From the NCBI RefSeq assembly GCF_033568475.1, contig NC_133120.1, forward strand, positions 85,392,151-85,456,150: a stretch of 64,000 bases of DNA. The letters run 5' to 3'. This DNA is from Henckelia pumila (lineage: Eukaryota > Streptophyta > Magnoliopsida > Lamiales > Gesneriaceae). The position numbers were made by a program, and so were the translations under genes. Below the pieces are notes generated by a model. The model was not told the origin of the DNA. It saw nothing but the letters and a program-made list of their open reading frames with translations, and searched no databases. How positions within the stretch are numbered: the stretch's first letter is position 1; each line of letters starts with the position of its first letter. Below, in pieces: positions 22,748 through 35,900 of this stretch.

Positions 22748-25700
22748 GAAGAATTCTAGTGGGAGAAAATTCCACGTTTGCGTTGCTAGATTCAGGAGCC
22801 ACGCATTCGTTCATCTCCCTAGAGTATATCAGGCGGGTAGGCATCAAGCCTGAGGTTGCTGTTACAGGTTACGATGTCACTATGCCGTCTGGTGAGATTC
22901 TTACTACCACTAGCGTCTGCAGAGATTTGGCGATGGACTTACAGGGACATACTATCAGAGCAGATTTTGTGGTTTTACCGTTGACTGGATTCGATCTGAT
23001 TTTGGGTATGGATTGGTTGTCAGTCAAAGGAGCAGTGATTGATTTTCGGCAGAGGACAGTGGCAGTGAAACCAGTGGTAGGCGACCAGTTTATTTTCTAT
23101 GCATCTCCGCGAGTAGTGAGATCTCGCCTGTTATCTCTTATGCACGTGCGAGGAAGTTATTGAGACGTGGTTGCCAGGGGTTTCTCGCCAGTGTAGTCAC
23201 TTCATCAGAACCACCTAGCAGATCATTGTCAGATATAGAGGTGGTTTGTGACTTTTCAGATGTCTTTCCGGAGGACGTTTCGGGAGTCCCACCAGCTAGA
23301 GAGGTGGAGTTCAGTATTGATCTGATACCAGGTACTGTGCCTATCTCTAAGGCACCGTATCGACTTGCTCCTACTGAGATGAAAGAGTTGAAGGAGAAGA
23401 TTCAAGAGTTGTTGGAGAAGGGCTTTATTCGTCCTAGATTTTATCCTTGGGGAGCTCCAGTGTTGTTTGTGAAGAAAAAGGATGGTAGCATGAGACTTTG
23501 TATCGATTACCGAGAGCTCAACAGGGTCACTGTGAAGAACAAGTATCCACTGCCGAGGATTGAGGATTTGTTCGATCAGTTGCAGGGAGCTTCGGTTTTC
23601 TCCAAGATCGATTTGCGATCTGGCTATCATCAGTTGAGGGTCAGAGATGCAGATGTGACCAAGACTGCTTTTCGGACACGCTATGGGCATTACGAGTTCT
23701 TAGTAATGCCGTTTGGATTGACCAATGCTCCAGCGGTCTTCATGGATCTCATGAACCGCGTATTTCAGCCGTACTTAGATCAGTTTATCATAGTCTTTAT
23801 TGATGATATCTTGATCTACTCGAGGAGCATTGAGGAGCATAGACAGCACTTGCAGACAACATTGCAGACTTTGAGGGAGCATCGACTGTATGCAAAATTC
23901 AGTAAGTGCGAGTTTTGGCTAGAGCAGGTGGCATTTCTTGGCCATATAGTTTCGAAAGATGGGATAGCGGTGGATCAGACGAAAGTGCAGGCAGTGCAGG
24001 ATTGGGGAATTCCAAAGAATGCTTCAGAGATTCGCAGTTTCTTGGGTTTAGCAGGCTACTACCGGAAGTTCATCAAGGGTTTTTCTTCTATTGCAGTACC
24101 CTTGACTTCCTTGACCAAGAAAAATGCGAAGTTTATATGGAGTTCAGACTGTCAGAGGAGCTTCGATCGGCTTAAGGAAGCACTCACATCTGCGCTAGTG
24201 TTGGCGATGCCTGTTCCACATGAGGAGTTGGTGGTTTACGCTGACGCATCTAAGCTAGGGTTGGGCGCCGTATTGATGCAGAGTGACCGAGTCATTGCCT
24301 ATGCGTCGAGACAGTTAAAGATTCACAAGCAGAACTATCCGACGCATGACTTGGAGCTAGCAGCAGTGGTTTTTGCTTTGAAAATCTGGAGGCACTATCT
24401 GTATGGTGAGAAGTGCAAGATTTTCACAGACCACAAGAGTCTCAAGTACTTCTTCACACAGAAGGAGTTGAACATGAAACAGCGCCGATGGTTGGAATTA
24501 GTTAAGGATTATGACTATGACATTAGCTACCATCCGGGTAAGGCTAATGTAGTGGCTGATGCGTTGAGTCGGAAGACTTCAGTGGTATCTTGTGTGACAG
24601 TTCAGTTGCCACTTCAGGAGGAGATTCAGAGATTCGAGCTGGAGTTGTACTCGAGCGGTCAGGCACCGAGTTTGGCAGTGTTAGTGGTACAGCCGAATCT
24701 TCGGAATCGTATCAGAGTTAGACAGCCTGCAAATGAGGAGTTGCAGCGATTGAGGCTGAGAGATGAAGCCAAGGGCGGGCTTCTTTATACAGTTGTTGAT
24801 GGTATCGTTCAGTACCGTGGTCGTATGTGGGTACCGAACGTTGATCAGTTGAGGATTGAGATCTTGACAAAGGCTCATACATCTCCGTACTCCATTCACC
24901 CCGGAAGTACGAAGATGTATAGAGATTTGCAGTCATTGTATTGGTGGCCCGACATGAAGAGAGATATTGGCCGATTTGTATCAGAGTGCTTGACTTGTCA
25001 GCAGGTCAAGGCAGAGCATCAGCGTCCTGCAGGGTTACTTAAGCCTCTATCCATTCCGGAGTGGAAGTGGGAGAACATCACGATGGACTTTGTAGTTGGC
25101 CTTCCGAGGAGTACTAGAGGATGTACAGCTATTTGGGTGATCGTGGATAGACTCACCAAGTCAGCTCATTTCTTGCCGGTGAAGACTACTTACTCATTGA
25201 CGCAGTATGCAGAGCTTTACATCAAGGAGATTGTTAGACTACATGGCATACTAGTGTCGATTGTATCGGACAGAGATCCAAGATTTACGTCTGCATTCTG
25301 GAAGAGTTTGCACACAGCTTTGGGGACTCGGCTATTATTCAGTACAGCGTTTCATCCCCAGACAGATGGTCAGTTGGAGAGGGTGATCCAGATTCTTGAG
25401 GATCTACTGAGAGCTTGTGTCATTGATTTTCAGGGCTCTTGGGAGACTAGACTGTCATTAGTGGAGTTTACCTATAACAACAGTTTTCAGTCGTCTATAG
25501 GTATGGCTCCTTATGTAGCTCTCTACGGAAGGAGATGTAGATCGCCAGTGCATTGGGATGAGGTTGGCGAGAGGATTTTACTTGGTCCCGAGATGGTACA
25601 GCAGACTGCCGATATTGTAACACAGATACGGGATCGTATGAGGACAGCTCAGAGTCGTCAGAAGAGTTATGCTGATACTCGACGACGAGATCTTGGGTTT

Positions 25701-25748
25701 GTAGTAGGTGATCATGTGTTTCTGAAAGTATCACCTACCGGTCTGTAA
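22748..25748 (+). pseudogene. Gypsy-1 protease-RT-RNase H-integrase, copy 1 (truncated)
   Basis: Protease [12 protein letters not shown], then a +2-bp insertion near 23108 that shifts the frame (open stretches end at 23163 and resume 23160-25748). RT has [11 protein letters not shown]-type FIDDILIYS, and RNase H has [13 protein letters not shown]. Integrase has the HHCC domain ([14 protein letters not shown]) and the DDE core ([30 protein letters not shown]). It stops at 25748 just before the GPY/F and chromodomain because the duplication junction lies there. Confidence 0.92.
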
Positions 25749-25876
25749 GTTTTAAATTGTTTTCTTATGATTTATAAGGAGCATATGTAATGATTTAAGA
25801 TTTTCATGTTAGAAAAGTTTTAGAACTCTTAAGTTATGCATTGCGATTTACGTAAAGAAATATGTGGTGGTGCAGA

Positions 25877-26918
25877 ATGCCTCCGAGACAGATGAATAGG
25901 CGAGGGGGACCTCCACCTCCACCTCCGCAGAATCCGCTTGCAGCATTGGAGCAGACCAATGCGAATATGATGGCTGGGATTACTGCTCTGTTGGAGCAGC
26001 AGGCGGCACATCCTAGGCTCACACATGATGAGGATGTTGCCGAGCGGTTCCAGAAGAAGGGACCTAAGGAGTTTGTCGGCACCACGTATCCACTCATTGC
26101 TGAGGGGTGAATTCGATCACTGGAGTCCATATTTGACTACATGGGGATCACTGATGCTGACAGGGTGAAGTGTGCAGTGTATATGATGAGAGGTGATGCA
26201 GCCTCTTGGTGGGAAGGTGCGGTTCGAGGTGTGAATCTACCTACATTGACTTGGATAGAGTTCAGACGCATGTTCTATACCAAGTATTTCACTGAGGATG
26301 TGCGCAGTCGCATGATCCGGGAGTATATGATTCTCCGCCAGGGAGACAAGTCTGTGGTGGATTACATCACCCAATTCGAAAGAGGGTGTCATTTCGTGCC
26401 TCTTATTGCTGACAGTGCGCCGGATAAGTTGAGGCAATTTGTGGATGGTTTGCGGGCTGACATCAAACATGACGTTCGCATGTTGGATGTCACTACTTAT
26501 GAGGCGGCAGTTAGCAGAGCATTACGTTCTGAGGAAGGGAGGCGAGAGATGTAGCGAGATCAGCAGAGTAAGAGGCAGTTTCAGCCAGGGTATCAGAGGG
26601 CGACTTCGCAGCCTCCTGCGAAGAAGCCGTATACTGGGCCGTCTAAGGGCCCGAATCAGCAGGGACAGCAGCAGAGGCCTCAGGGGCGTCAGCTACAGCA
26701 GCAGCAGAGGGGCGGGGCCCCTAATACTAGAGGAGTTCTGATCTGCCCACAGTGTCAGAAGCCGCACATCGGGAAGTGTCTAGTGGGGTCCAATGTATGC
26801 TATGTTTGCAAGGAGCCAGGGCATGTTTCATATAACTGCCCGAAGAGAAAGAACACCACTGGGCGGGTGTTCGTCATGCAGGCTGAGGAGGCAGACCCAG
26901 ATACCTCCTTAATCACCG
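25877..26918 (+). pseudogene. Gypsy-1 gag, copy 2
   Basis: Same architecture as copy 1 from ATG 25877, with the shared TGA (26108-26110) and TAG (26552-26554) but without the third stop, where CAG is retained. The zinc knuckle CYVCKEPGHVSYNC is intact. Confidence 0.88.
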
Positions 26919-27112
26919 GTATTTCCTAAACTTCTTCTTTTAAGAAATTTTTGGGAATTTACTTCATGATTTTAAATTTCATGAATTATCTGTTTGTTTG
27001 GTTAGAGTAGGATGTTCATTTTATTCGTGTTTAATTAAGAGAAATAATTTTGTAACTTGTATTGGGAGAAAAGTAAGTTTAGTATGCGATTGTTGGGATT
27101 TTCTGCGTGCAG
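26919..27112 (+). other. intron-like segment between gag and protease, copy 2
   Basis: The same 194-bp GT...AG segment as in copy 1, with the same phase and almost no changes. Confidence 0.6.
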
Positions 27113-30100
27113 GGAGAATTCTAGTGGGAGAAAATTCCACGTTTGCGTTGCTAGATTCAGGAGCCACGCATTCGTTCATCTCCCTAGAGTATATCAGGCG
27201 GGTAGGCATCAAGCCTGAGGTTGCTATTACAGGTTACGATGTCACTATGCCGTCTGGTGAGATTCTTACTACCACTAGCGTCTGCAGAGATTTGGAGATG
27301 GACTTACAGGGACATACTATCAGAGCAGATTTTGTGGTTTTACCGTTGACTGGATTCGATCTGATTTTGGGTATGGATTGGTTGTCAGTCAAAGGAGCAG
27401 TGATTGATTTTCGGCAGAGGACAGTGGCAATGAAACCAGTGGTAGGCGACCAGTTTATTTTCTATGCATCTCCGAGCAGTGAGATCTCGCCTGTTATCTC
27501 TTATGCACGTGCGAGGAAGTTATTGAGACGTGGTTGCCAGGGGTTTCTCGCCAGTGTAGTCACTTCATCAGAACCACCTAGCAGATCATTGTCAGATATA
27601 GAGGTGGTTTGTGACTTTTCAGATGTCTTTCCGGAGGACGTTTCGGGAGTCCCACCAGCTAGAGAGGTGGAGTTCAGTAATGATCTGATACCAGGTACTG
27701 TGCCTTTCTATAAGGCAACGTATCGACTTGCTCCTACTGAGATGAAAGAGTTGAAGGAGAAGATTCAAGAGTTGTTGGAGAAGGGCTTTATTCATCCTAG
27801 ATTTTCTCCTTGGGGAGCTCCAGTGTTGTTTGTGAAGAAAAAGGATGGTAGCATGAAACTTTGTATCGATTACCGAGAGCTCAACAGGGTCACTGTGAAG
27901 AACAAGTATCCACTGCCGAGGATTGAGGATTTGTTCGATCAGTTGCAGGGAGCTTCGGTTTTCTCCAAGATCGATTTGCGATCTGGCTATCATCAGTTGA
28001 GGGTCAGAGATGCAGATGTGACCAAGACTGCTTTTCGGACACGCTATGGGCATTACGAGTTCTTAGTAATGCCGTTTGGATTGACCAATGCTCCAGCGGT
28101 CTTCATGGATCTCATGAACCGCGTATTTCAGCCGTACTTAGATCAGTTTATCATAGTCTTTATTGATGATATCTTGATCTACTCGAGGAGCATTGAGGAG
28201 CATAGACAGCACTTGCAGACAACATTGCAGACTTTGAGGGAGCATCGACTGTATGCGAAATTCAGTAAGTGCGAGTTTTGGCTAGAGAAGGTGGCATTTC
28301 TTGGCCATATAGTTTCGAAAGATGGGATAGCGGTGGATCAGACGAAAGTGCAGGCAGTGCAGGATTGGGGAATTCCAAAGAATGCTTCAGAGATTCGCAG
28401 TTTCTTGGGTTTAGCAGGCTACTACCGGAAGTTCATCAAGGGTTTTTCTTCTATTGCAGTACCCTTGACTTCCTTGACCAAGAAAAATGCGAAGTTTATA
28501 TGGAGTTCAGACTGTCAGAGGAGCTTCGATCGGCTTAAGGAAGCACTCACATCTGCGCTAGTGTTGGCGATGCCTGTTTCACATGAGGAGTTAGTGGTTT
28601 ACACTGACGCATCTAAGCTAGGGTTGGGCGCCGTATTGATGCAGAGTGACCGAGTCATTGCCTATGCGTCGAGACAGTTGAAGACTCACGAGCAGAACTA
28701 TCCGACGCATGACTTGGAGCTAGCAGCAGTGGTTTTGCTTTGAAAATCTGGAGGCACTATCTGTATGGTGAGAAGTGCAAGATTTTCACAGACCACAAGA
28801 GTCTCAAGTACTTCTTCACACAGAAGGAGTTGAACATGAGACAGCGCCGATGGTTGGAATTAGTTAAGGATTATGACTGTGACATTAGCTACCATCCGGG
28901 CAAGGCTAATGTAGTGGCTGATGCGTTGAGTCGGAAGACTTCAGTGGTATCTTGTGTGACAGTTCAGTTGCCACTTCAGGAGGAGATTCAGAGATTCGAG
29001 CTGGAGTTGTACTCGAGCGGTCAGGCACCGAGTTTGGCAGTGTTAGTAGTACAGCCGAATCTTCGGAATCATATCAGAGTTAGACAGCCTGCAGATGAGG
29101 AGTTGCAGCGATTGAGGCAGAGAGATGAAGCCAAGGGCGGGATTCTTTATATAGTTGTTGATGGTATCGTTCAGTACCGTGGTCGTATGTGGGTACCGAA
29201 TGTTGATCAGTTGAGGATTGAGATCTTGACAGAGGCTCATACATCTCCGTACTCCATTCACCCCGGAAGTACGAAGATGTATAGAGATTTGCAGTCATTG
29301 TATTGGTGGCCCGACATGAAGAGAGATATTGGCCGATTTGTATCAGAGTGCTTGACTTGTCAGCAGGTCAAGGCAGAGCATCAGCGTCCTTCAGGGTTAC
29401 TTAAGCCTCTATCCATTCCGGAGTGGAAGTGGGAGAACATCACGATGGACTTTGTAGTTGTCCTTCCGAGGAGTACTAGAGGATATACAGCTATTTGGGT
29501 GATCGTGGATAGACTCACCAAGTCAGCTCATTTCTTGCCGGTGAAGACTACTTACTCATTGACGCAGTATGCAGAGCTTTACATCAAGGAGATTGTTAGA
29601 CTGCATGGCATACCAGTGTCGATTGTATCGGACAGAGATCCAAGATTTACGTCTGCATTCTGGAAGAGTTTGCACACAGCTTTGGGGACTCGGCTATTAT
29701 TCAGTACAGCGTTCCATCCCCAGACAGATGGTCAGTTGGAGAGGGTGATCCAGATTCTTGAGGATCTACTGAGAGCTTGTGTCATTGATTTTCAGGGCTC
29801 TTGGGAGACTAGACTGCCATTAGTGGAGTTTACCTATAACAACAGTTTTCAGTCGTCTATAGGTATGGCTCCTTATGCAGCTCTCTACGGAAGGAGATGT
29901 AGATCGCCAGTGCATTGGGATGAGGTTGGCGAGAGGATTTTACTTTGTCCCGAGATGGTACAGCAGACTGCCGATATTGTAACACAGATACGGGATCGTA
30001 TGAGGACAGCTCAGAGTCGTCAGAAGAGTTATGCTGATACTCGACGACGAGATCTTGGGTTTGTAGTAGGTGATCATGTGTTTCTGAAAGTATCACCTAT

Positions 30101-30485
30101 GAAAGGGGTGATGAGATTTGGTCGCAGAGGCAAATTGAATCCGAGATATATTGGGCCATTTGAGATCTTGGAGAGAGTTGGCACTTTGGCATACCGTTTA
30201 GCACTACCGCCAGGGCTTGCAGCAGTGCACAACGTTTTCCATGTATCCATGCTTCGGAGATACATCTCTAATCCGACGCATGTGTTGGATTACGAGCCTT
30301 TGCAGTTAGCACCAGATCTAGCATTTGAGGAAAGGCCTGTTCGTATCTTAGCCAGAGATGAGCGGAGATTGAGGACGAGGGTCATACCGATGGTCAAAGT
30401 CCAGTGGCAGAATCATTCCGAGGAGGAAGCCACTTGGGAGACCGAGGCAGACATGAGGACTCGCTACCCGGAGTTATTCGAGTAA
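27113..30485 (+). pseudogene. Gypsy-1 protease-RT-RNase H-integrase-chromodomain, copy 2
   Basis: Open through protease (DSGATHS), the linker and RT (FIDDILIYS) to 28743. The loss of one T in a T-run at about 28735 shifts the frame inside RNase H, and coding resumes at 28740-30485. The integrase HHCC and DDE regions are present. Unlike copy 1 the C-terminus is complete: a GPY/F module ([20 protein letters not shown]) and a chromodomain-like end ([19 protein letters not shown]). The polypurine tract follows 31 bp after the stop. Confidence 0.92.
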
Positions 30486-30516
30486 GCACTTTAATTTCGA
30501 GGACGAAATTCAATTT

Positions 30517-30529
30517 AAGGGGGGGAGAA
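30517..30529 (+). promoter_or_regulatory. Gypsy-1 polypurine tract
   Basis: AAGGGGGGGAGAA, directly before the 3' LTR (TGTAACACCC at 30531). This is the primer site for plus-strand DNA synthesis. Confidence 0.9.
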
Positions 30530-30530
30530 T

Positions 30531-31505
30531 TGTAACACCCGGAAATTTTTAATACGTAAATTTGCATGCATAATTAAGGAAAATAATTATTTAAAATTTA
30601 TATTTGGGTTAAATGACATTTATGTGTTATTATGTGGATTATATGCATGATTTAAATTTATGAGATCATTTAACCCGCAGTTATTGTATTTTTAGATTTT
30701 TGAGAATATTTTTGAGTCGATCGCGTAGACGGGACCGTGGACGGAAGAGATGCCAAAATATTTAGCCAAAAATATTTTATGAATTTTATGAGCCTTAAAA
30801 TAATATTTTAAGATATTTTGTCAAGAAAATTTTAGTATTTAATTATATATTTATTTAAGGATTTATTTTTAGCCAAAATAAGTCATTTTAATTACTTTTA
30901 TTAATATTTAAAAATTTTCTAATCTTATATTTCGGGATTTTTGGTTGTGTTATAAGAATTATTAAGTTAATATGGAGTTTTAAATATTTAATTAGGTATG
31001 ATTTAATTCCTAAATTAATTAATATCCTATTTTTATTCTATTTAATTTATTTAAAACCTAAACCTACCCTACCATTATCCCACTTAGCCGACAACCCTTC
31101 TTCCCCCACCCCAATCTTCAATTTTTACATCGTCTTCCAATAGAAAAACCCCATATCCGATCATTCAAGCTCCATTTCTTGAGGAATTTTGGTCCGTTCA
31201 TCGTCCCGGAGACCCGTAAACGCATCAACTCTCGTCAAATAAATTCAAGGCATGTATAAATCCTTCTTTTGGACACCATATAAGCTATTAACCATGCACG
31301 ATGAGTTTTATTCAGAATTTTTATCAGAAACTTTATATTTATGCATGTATGAAGGGTTTTGATGTATATTTGATGTTGTTATTGGCATGGTTCACGTTTT
31401 TCTTCTACATGGCTCGGTCCAGGGGCTAGGGCTCGGTCAAGAGGTGAGTTAGGATCCTAGGAAGAGAACCATGGTCGGGCTAAGGGCTGGAGTTGGCCTG
31501 GTTCA
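30531..31505 (+). repeat. Gypsy-1 3' LTR, left part
   Basis: Matches the first 975 bp of the 5' LTR and ends with gttca (31501-31505), the target site of Gypsy-2. Confidence 0.95.
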
Positions 31506-32825
31506 TGTAGTGACCCTTACCCAGATCACCTACTAAACAGAACTTAGGCATGCAATTAACTTAATAAAACAGATATCAGAATAAAACTGCGGAAACCAAT
31601 AACATTATACAATCCCAAGAAAAGGAATCTGTAATTATCCAATAATATACAACCAAATCGAATAGCTGTATAAACCCAAACAACAGTAATAAAGCCTAGA
31701 CGAAGCTCCAGCTGGCCAACCACTGACTAGCCCCTCCTGGATCCACCCTCCTCGTCCAATCGCAAACCTGCCCCATGGAATAGGGTGTCCAGAAAATACA
31801 GAGTACGAGACGTGAGCATAAAACGCTCAGTGCGAGAGTATGAGTATACATGCATGCAAAGTGAACTCCCTATAGACTCGAGGTCAAGGATCAGATAACA
31901 GAGACAGACCGGGCCCTGGTATGTAGCACGCTGTGCCGTCGCTTCAGGAGGTGGCTCCCATACCGAGATAACCGTGGAAACACCGGACCCAAATCGATGG
32001 AAGTCCATCCACTAACAGGATAGGGTACAACCCTACTAACAAACATCTCGAAGGAGATACAGCAAGATGCAAATGAATGCAGCATAATATCATGGCATAT
32101 AAATCATGCAGTCACATAATACATGCATACTCAGTCAGGATATCTCGAACAGTACTTTCGTACCTCAAATACCAGGTAGGCACTACCAGCTCTAAGTCCA
32201 AGCCTAAAGTCCGCCTACACAGCGAAATGATACTACTATCATTACAGTGCTCTAAAAGCCTTAACTAAGCTATTGCATACTCCTAAATATTTATAGGAAG
32301 CAAAAGCTATACCTTCGTCCGTCGTTAGCCCTTTGATGTCGATGCCTCCAGAATTTGGGCACAACTCCGCTACGACTATCGAACGCCTCTCCGACCTCCG
32401 GACCAAGCCTAAGAAGACTAGAACAGCTCGAATATGACTAGAAATAGAGAGGAAATCCGGAATTGGCAAGGAGAAATAAAGTCTCGGCCTTCTATTTATA
32501 GACAACGATCGGAGCCTCCGATCCTCGATCGGAACGTCCGAACCTCGATCGGAACGTCCGATCCTGCCATCGGAGCTTCCGAAGATCCTGATCTGCCACG
32601 TGTCAAAATATCACTTGATGACTCCGGATAGGGGTGATCGGAGCCTCCGGTCCTGATCGGAGCTTCCGATCCAGCCACACGTCATGGATGACGTAATATC
32701 ATCGGTGCCTCCGATCCTCATCGGAGCTTCCGATCGTCCCTTCGGAGCTTCCGATCCGTCCAATCCCCAATTTATTTAATTAGCATTAATCCTTTAATTA
32801 CTCAATTAGGGTTCGGGCTACTACA
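31506..32825 (-). repeat. Gypsy-2 3' LTR
   Basis: Read on the minus strand it runs TGTAGTAGCCCG...GGGTCACTACA. It includes the palindrome array (32505-32755) upstream of a TATA box CTATAAATAG (about 32491-32501). Confidence 0.95.
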
Positions 32826-32840
32826 TTCTCCCCCACTTAA
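32826..32840 (-). promoter_or_regulatory. Gypsy-2 polypurine tract
   Basis: On the minus strand TTAAGTGGGGGAGAA abuts the 3' LTR. Confidence 0.9.
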
Positions 32841-32960
32841 GATATTTCTTCCTCGAAATCAGATCTTAAGTACCGAATGCACATACAGAAATCAGAAACA
32901 TTCTTTATTCAAATCAAACGTTTACAGAATTTGCAACTGAATACAACTTAAAGAATGAAA

Positions 32961-35900
32961 TCAAAACAACTCAGGATGGTCTTTACGCATCCTGTCCTCA
33001 AGCTCCCAAGTAGCTTCCTCAGTGCCTCGGCGCTGCCACTGAACTAAAACCAAAGGAATGACTTTGTTCCGTAAAACCTTATCCTTATAATCCAGGATAC
33101 GAAGAGGTTTCTCAACATAAGTCAAATCCTTGTCTACCTGAACCTCAGACCGCTGCAGAATATGAGATTCATCCGCCACATACCGTCGCAACAGAGATAC
33201 GTGGAACACGTCGTGAATACTGGATAGATGCGGTGGCAATGCTAGTCGATAAGCCAAATCGCCAATGCTCTCCAAGACCTCAAACGGACCGATAAATCTG
33301 GGAGACAACTTGCCCTTAAGGCCAAATCTGAGAATCTTGCGGAAAGATGACACTCTCAGAAACACTTTCTCCCCGACCTCGAACTGCAAAGGCCTACGCT
33401 TGATATTAGCATAGCTGGCCTGACGATCCTGTGCAGTCTTAATCCGTTTCTTGATCTGATCAACAATATCTATCGCCTGCTGGATAAACTCCGGTCCCTC
33501 AGCCTGTCTCTCCCCCACTTCTTCCCAGAAGAGTGGAGTACGACAACGTCGCCCATACAACGCCTCAAAAGGTGCCATCCCAATACTAGTGTGATAGCTG
33601 TTGTTGTAAGCGAACTCGATCAACGGCAAATGATCCTGCCAGGCTGAACCAAAATCCAAGACGCACGCTCTAAGCATATCCTCTAACGTACGGATAGTGC
33701 GCTCTGACTGACCATCAGTCTCCGAATGATAGGCTGTACTCAAACTGAGAGTAGTACCCATCGCACGCTGAACACTCCCCCAGAACCTAGAAGTAAACCC
33801 GGGGTCCCGATCGCTGACAATGCTCACAGGCACTCCATGAAGTCGGACGATCTCCTGAATGTACATCCGTGCCATGCGATCCACAGAGTACTCTCGGCTA
33901 TAGGCAATGAAATATGCTGACTTGGTGAGTCGGTCCACCACAACCCAGATAGCATCACAGTTCCTCGGGGATACCGGCAAATGGGTCACAAAGTCCATAG
34001 TGATAAACTCCCATTTCCATTCAGGAATAGGCAGACTGTGAAGCAATCCTCCAGGTCGTCGGTGCTCTGCCTTGACCTGTTGACACACCAAACATCTCGA
34101 AACAAACTGATAAACACTGCGTTTCATTCCCTTCCACCAGAAACGAGTACGTAGATCCTTGTACATCTTGTTGCTCCCAGGATGAATACTCAACTTAGTG
34201 CGATGGGCCTGAGATAAAATCTCCTCTCGCAACTCTTCATCCTGTGGAATCACAAGCCTACCAGACAAACACAGAAAGCCATCTGACTGATAATGAAATC
34301 CAGACGAGCTACCCTCGTTAGCTAGACGAGCTAAACGCTGGGTCTTCGAATCAGACATCTGAGCATCTCGGATCCGCGAGTACAAAGCTGGCTCAGATAA
34401 TATCGCAAACATCTGGATACTCTGCATACCTTTCTTATGCTTGAAGGTATAACCTGAAGTACAACAGTCACTGATCGCACTAGACATCGAACAAGTCTGA
34501 AGTGCGGATAGTCGCACCTTGCGACTCAAAGCATCAGCGGTGAGATTAGCAGCTCCCGGATGGTACTTAATCTCGCAATCATAGTCCTTAAGCAAGTCCA
34601 TCCAACGTCTCTGTCTCATGTTCAATTCTGCCTGAGTGAACAAATACTTGAGACTCTTATGGTCGGTGAAGATCTCAAATTTCTCGCCATAAAGATAATG
34701 ACGCCAGATCTTCAAAGCGAACACAATGGCTGCCAATTCCAAATCATGGACTGGGTAATTGTCCTCGTGAAGCTTCAGCTGTCTAGAAGCGTATGCGATC
34801 ACATGCCCATTCTGAGTCAGGACACAACCTAATCCCTGAAGAGAAGCATCCGTGTAAACTACATACCCTCCAGATCCTGACGGTAATGCTAACACCGGCG
34901 CAGAAGTCAACCGCCGTCGAAGCTCACGGAAATTCTCCTCACACTCGGAGGACCACTCGAAATCCACACCCTTGCGGGTAAGCTGCGTCAACGGTCGAGC
35001 TAACTGAGAGAAGTTCAGAATGAAGCGACGATAATACCCTGCTAGACCCAGAAAACTACGGATCTCAGCAACTGTCGTCGGACGCGACCAATTAAGTACC
35101 GCTTCAATCTTGCTTGGATCAACAGAAATCCCTTCCCTGGATATGATATGGCCAAGAAAGACCACTCTATCCATCCAGAACTCACACTTGCTCAGCTTGG
35201 CGTACAACTGCTCATCTCGAAGAGTCTGTAGTACCAACCGCAAGTGAGAAACATGCTCTTCCGCATTACGCGAATACACCAAGATGTCGTCAATAAAGAC
35301 CACGACAAACTTGTCCAAATACTCCCTGAAGACACGGTTCATCAAATCCATGAATATAGCCGGCGCATTAGTCAAACCAAATGGCATCACTAGGAACTCG
35401 TAATGCCCATAGCGAGTACGGAATGCAGTCTTGGCTACGTCCTGGTCACGGACTCTCAACTGATGATACCCAGATCTCAAGTCAATCTTGGAGTAAACTG
35501 ATGTGCCCTGCAGCTGATCAAACAAGTCATCAATACGAGGCAACGGATACTTGTTCTTCACAGTGACTCGATTCAGCTGCCGATAGTCAATGCACAGCCG
35601 CATCGACCCATCCTTCTTCTTCACGAAGAGAACAGGAGCTCCCCAAGGAGATACACTAGGACGAATGTACCCCTTGTCCAAAAGATCCTGTAGCTGATTC
35701 TTCAACTCACGCATCTCTGACGGAGCCAGACGATACGGTGCTCTAGAAATAGGCGAAGTACCCGGCATCAACTCTATGCCAAACTCGACTTCCCTAGCAG
35801 GAGGAAAACCCGGAATCTCATCAGGAAACACATCTGGAAATTCATCCACAACAGGAATGCTCTCTATCCCAATACTCTCAGCGGACAAATCAACTGCATA

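Larger units (their letters stand above)
21371..30097 (+). repeat. tandem duplication of leader-gag-pol inside Gypsy-1
   Basis: Copy 1 is 21371-25735 (4365 bp) and copy 2 is 25736-30097 (4362 bp). They align end to end at very high identity. The junction joins pol sequence ...TATCACCTA to leader sequence TACCGGTCTG with only a 2-bp overlap (TA). Older stop codons are shared by both copies. The +2 bp at about 23108 and the one-T loss at about 28735 are private. Confidence 0.95.

Noticed and set aside
21371-30097. Two separate Gypsy insertions side by side
   Set aside because: There is no LTR, PBS or TSD at the 25736 junction and only one LTR pair with one TSD encloses both copies, so it is an internal duplication.
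31727-32505. Several 60-90-aa ORFs repeated at 31.7-32.6 kb and 37.6-38.6 kb
   Set aside because: They are the two LTR copies of Gypsy-2 read in chance frames; their repetition reflects LTR identity.
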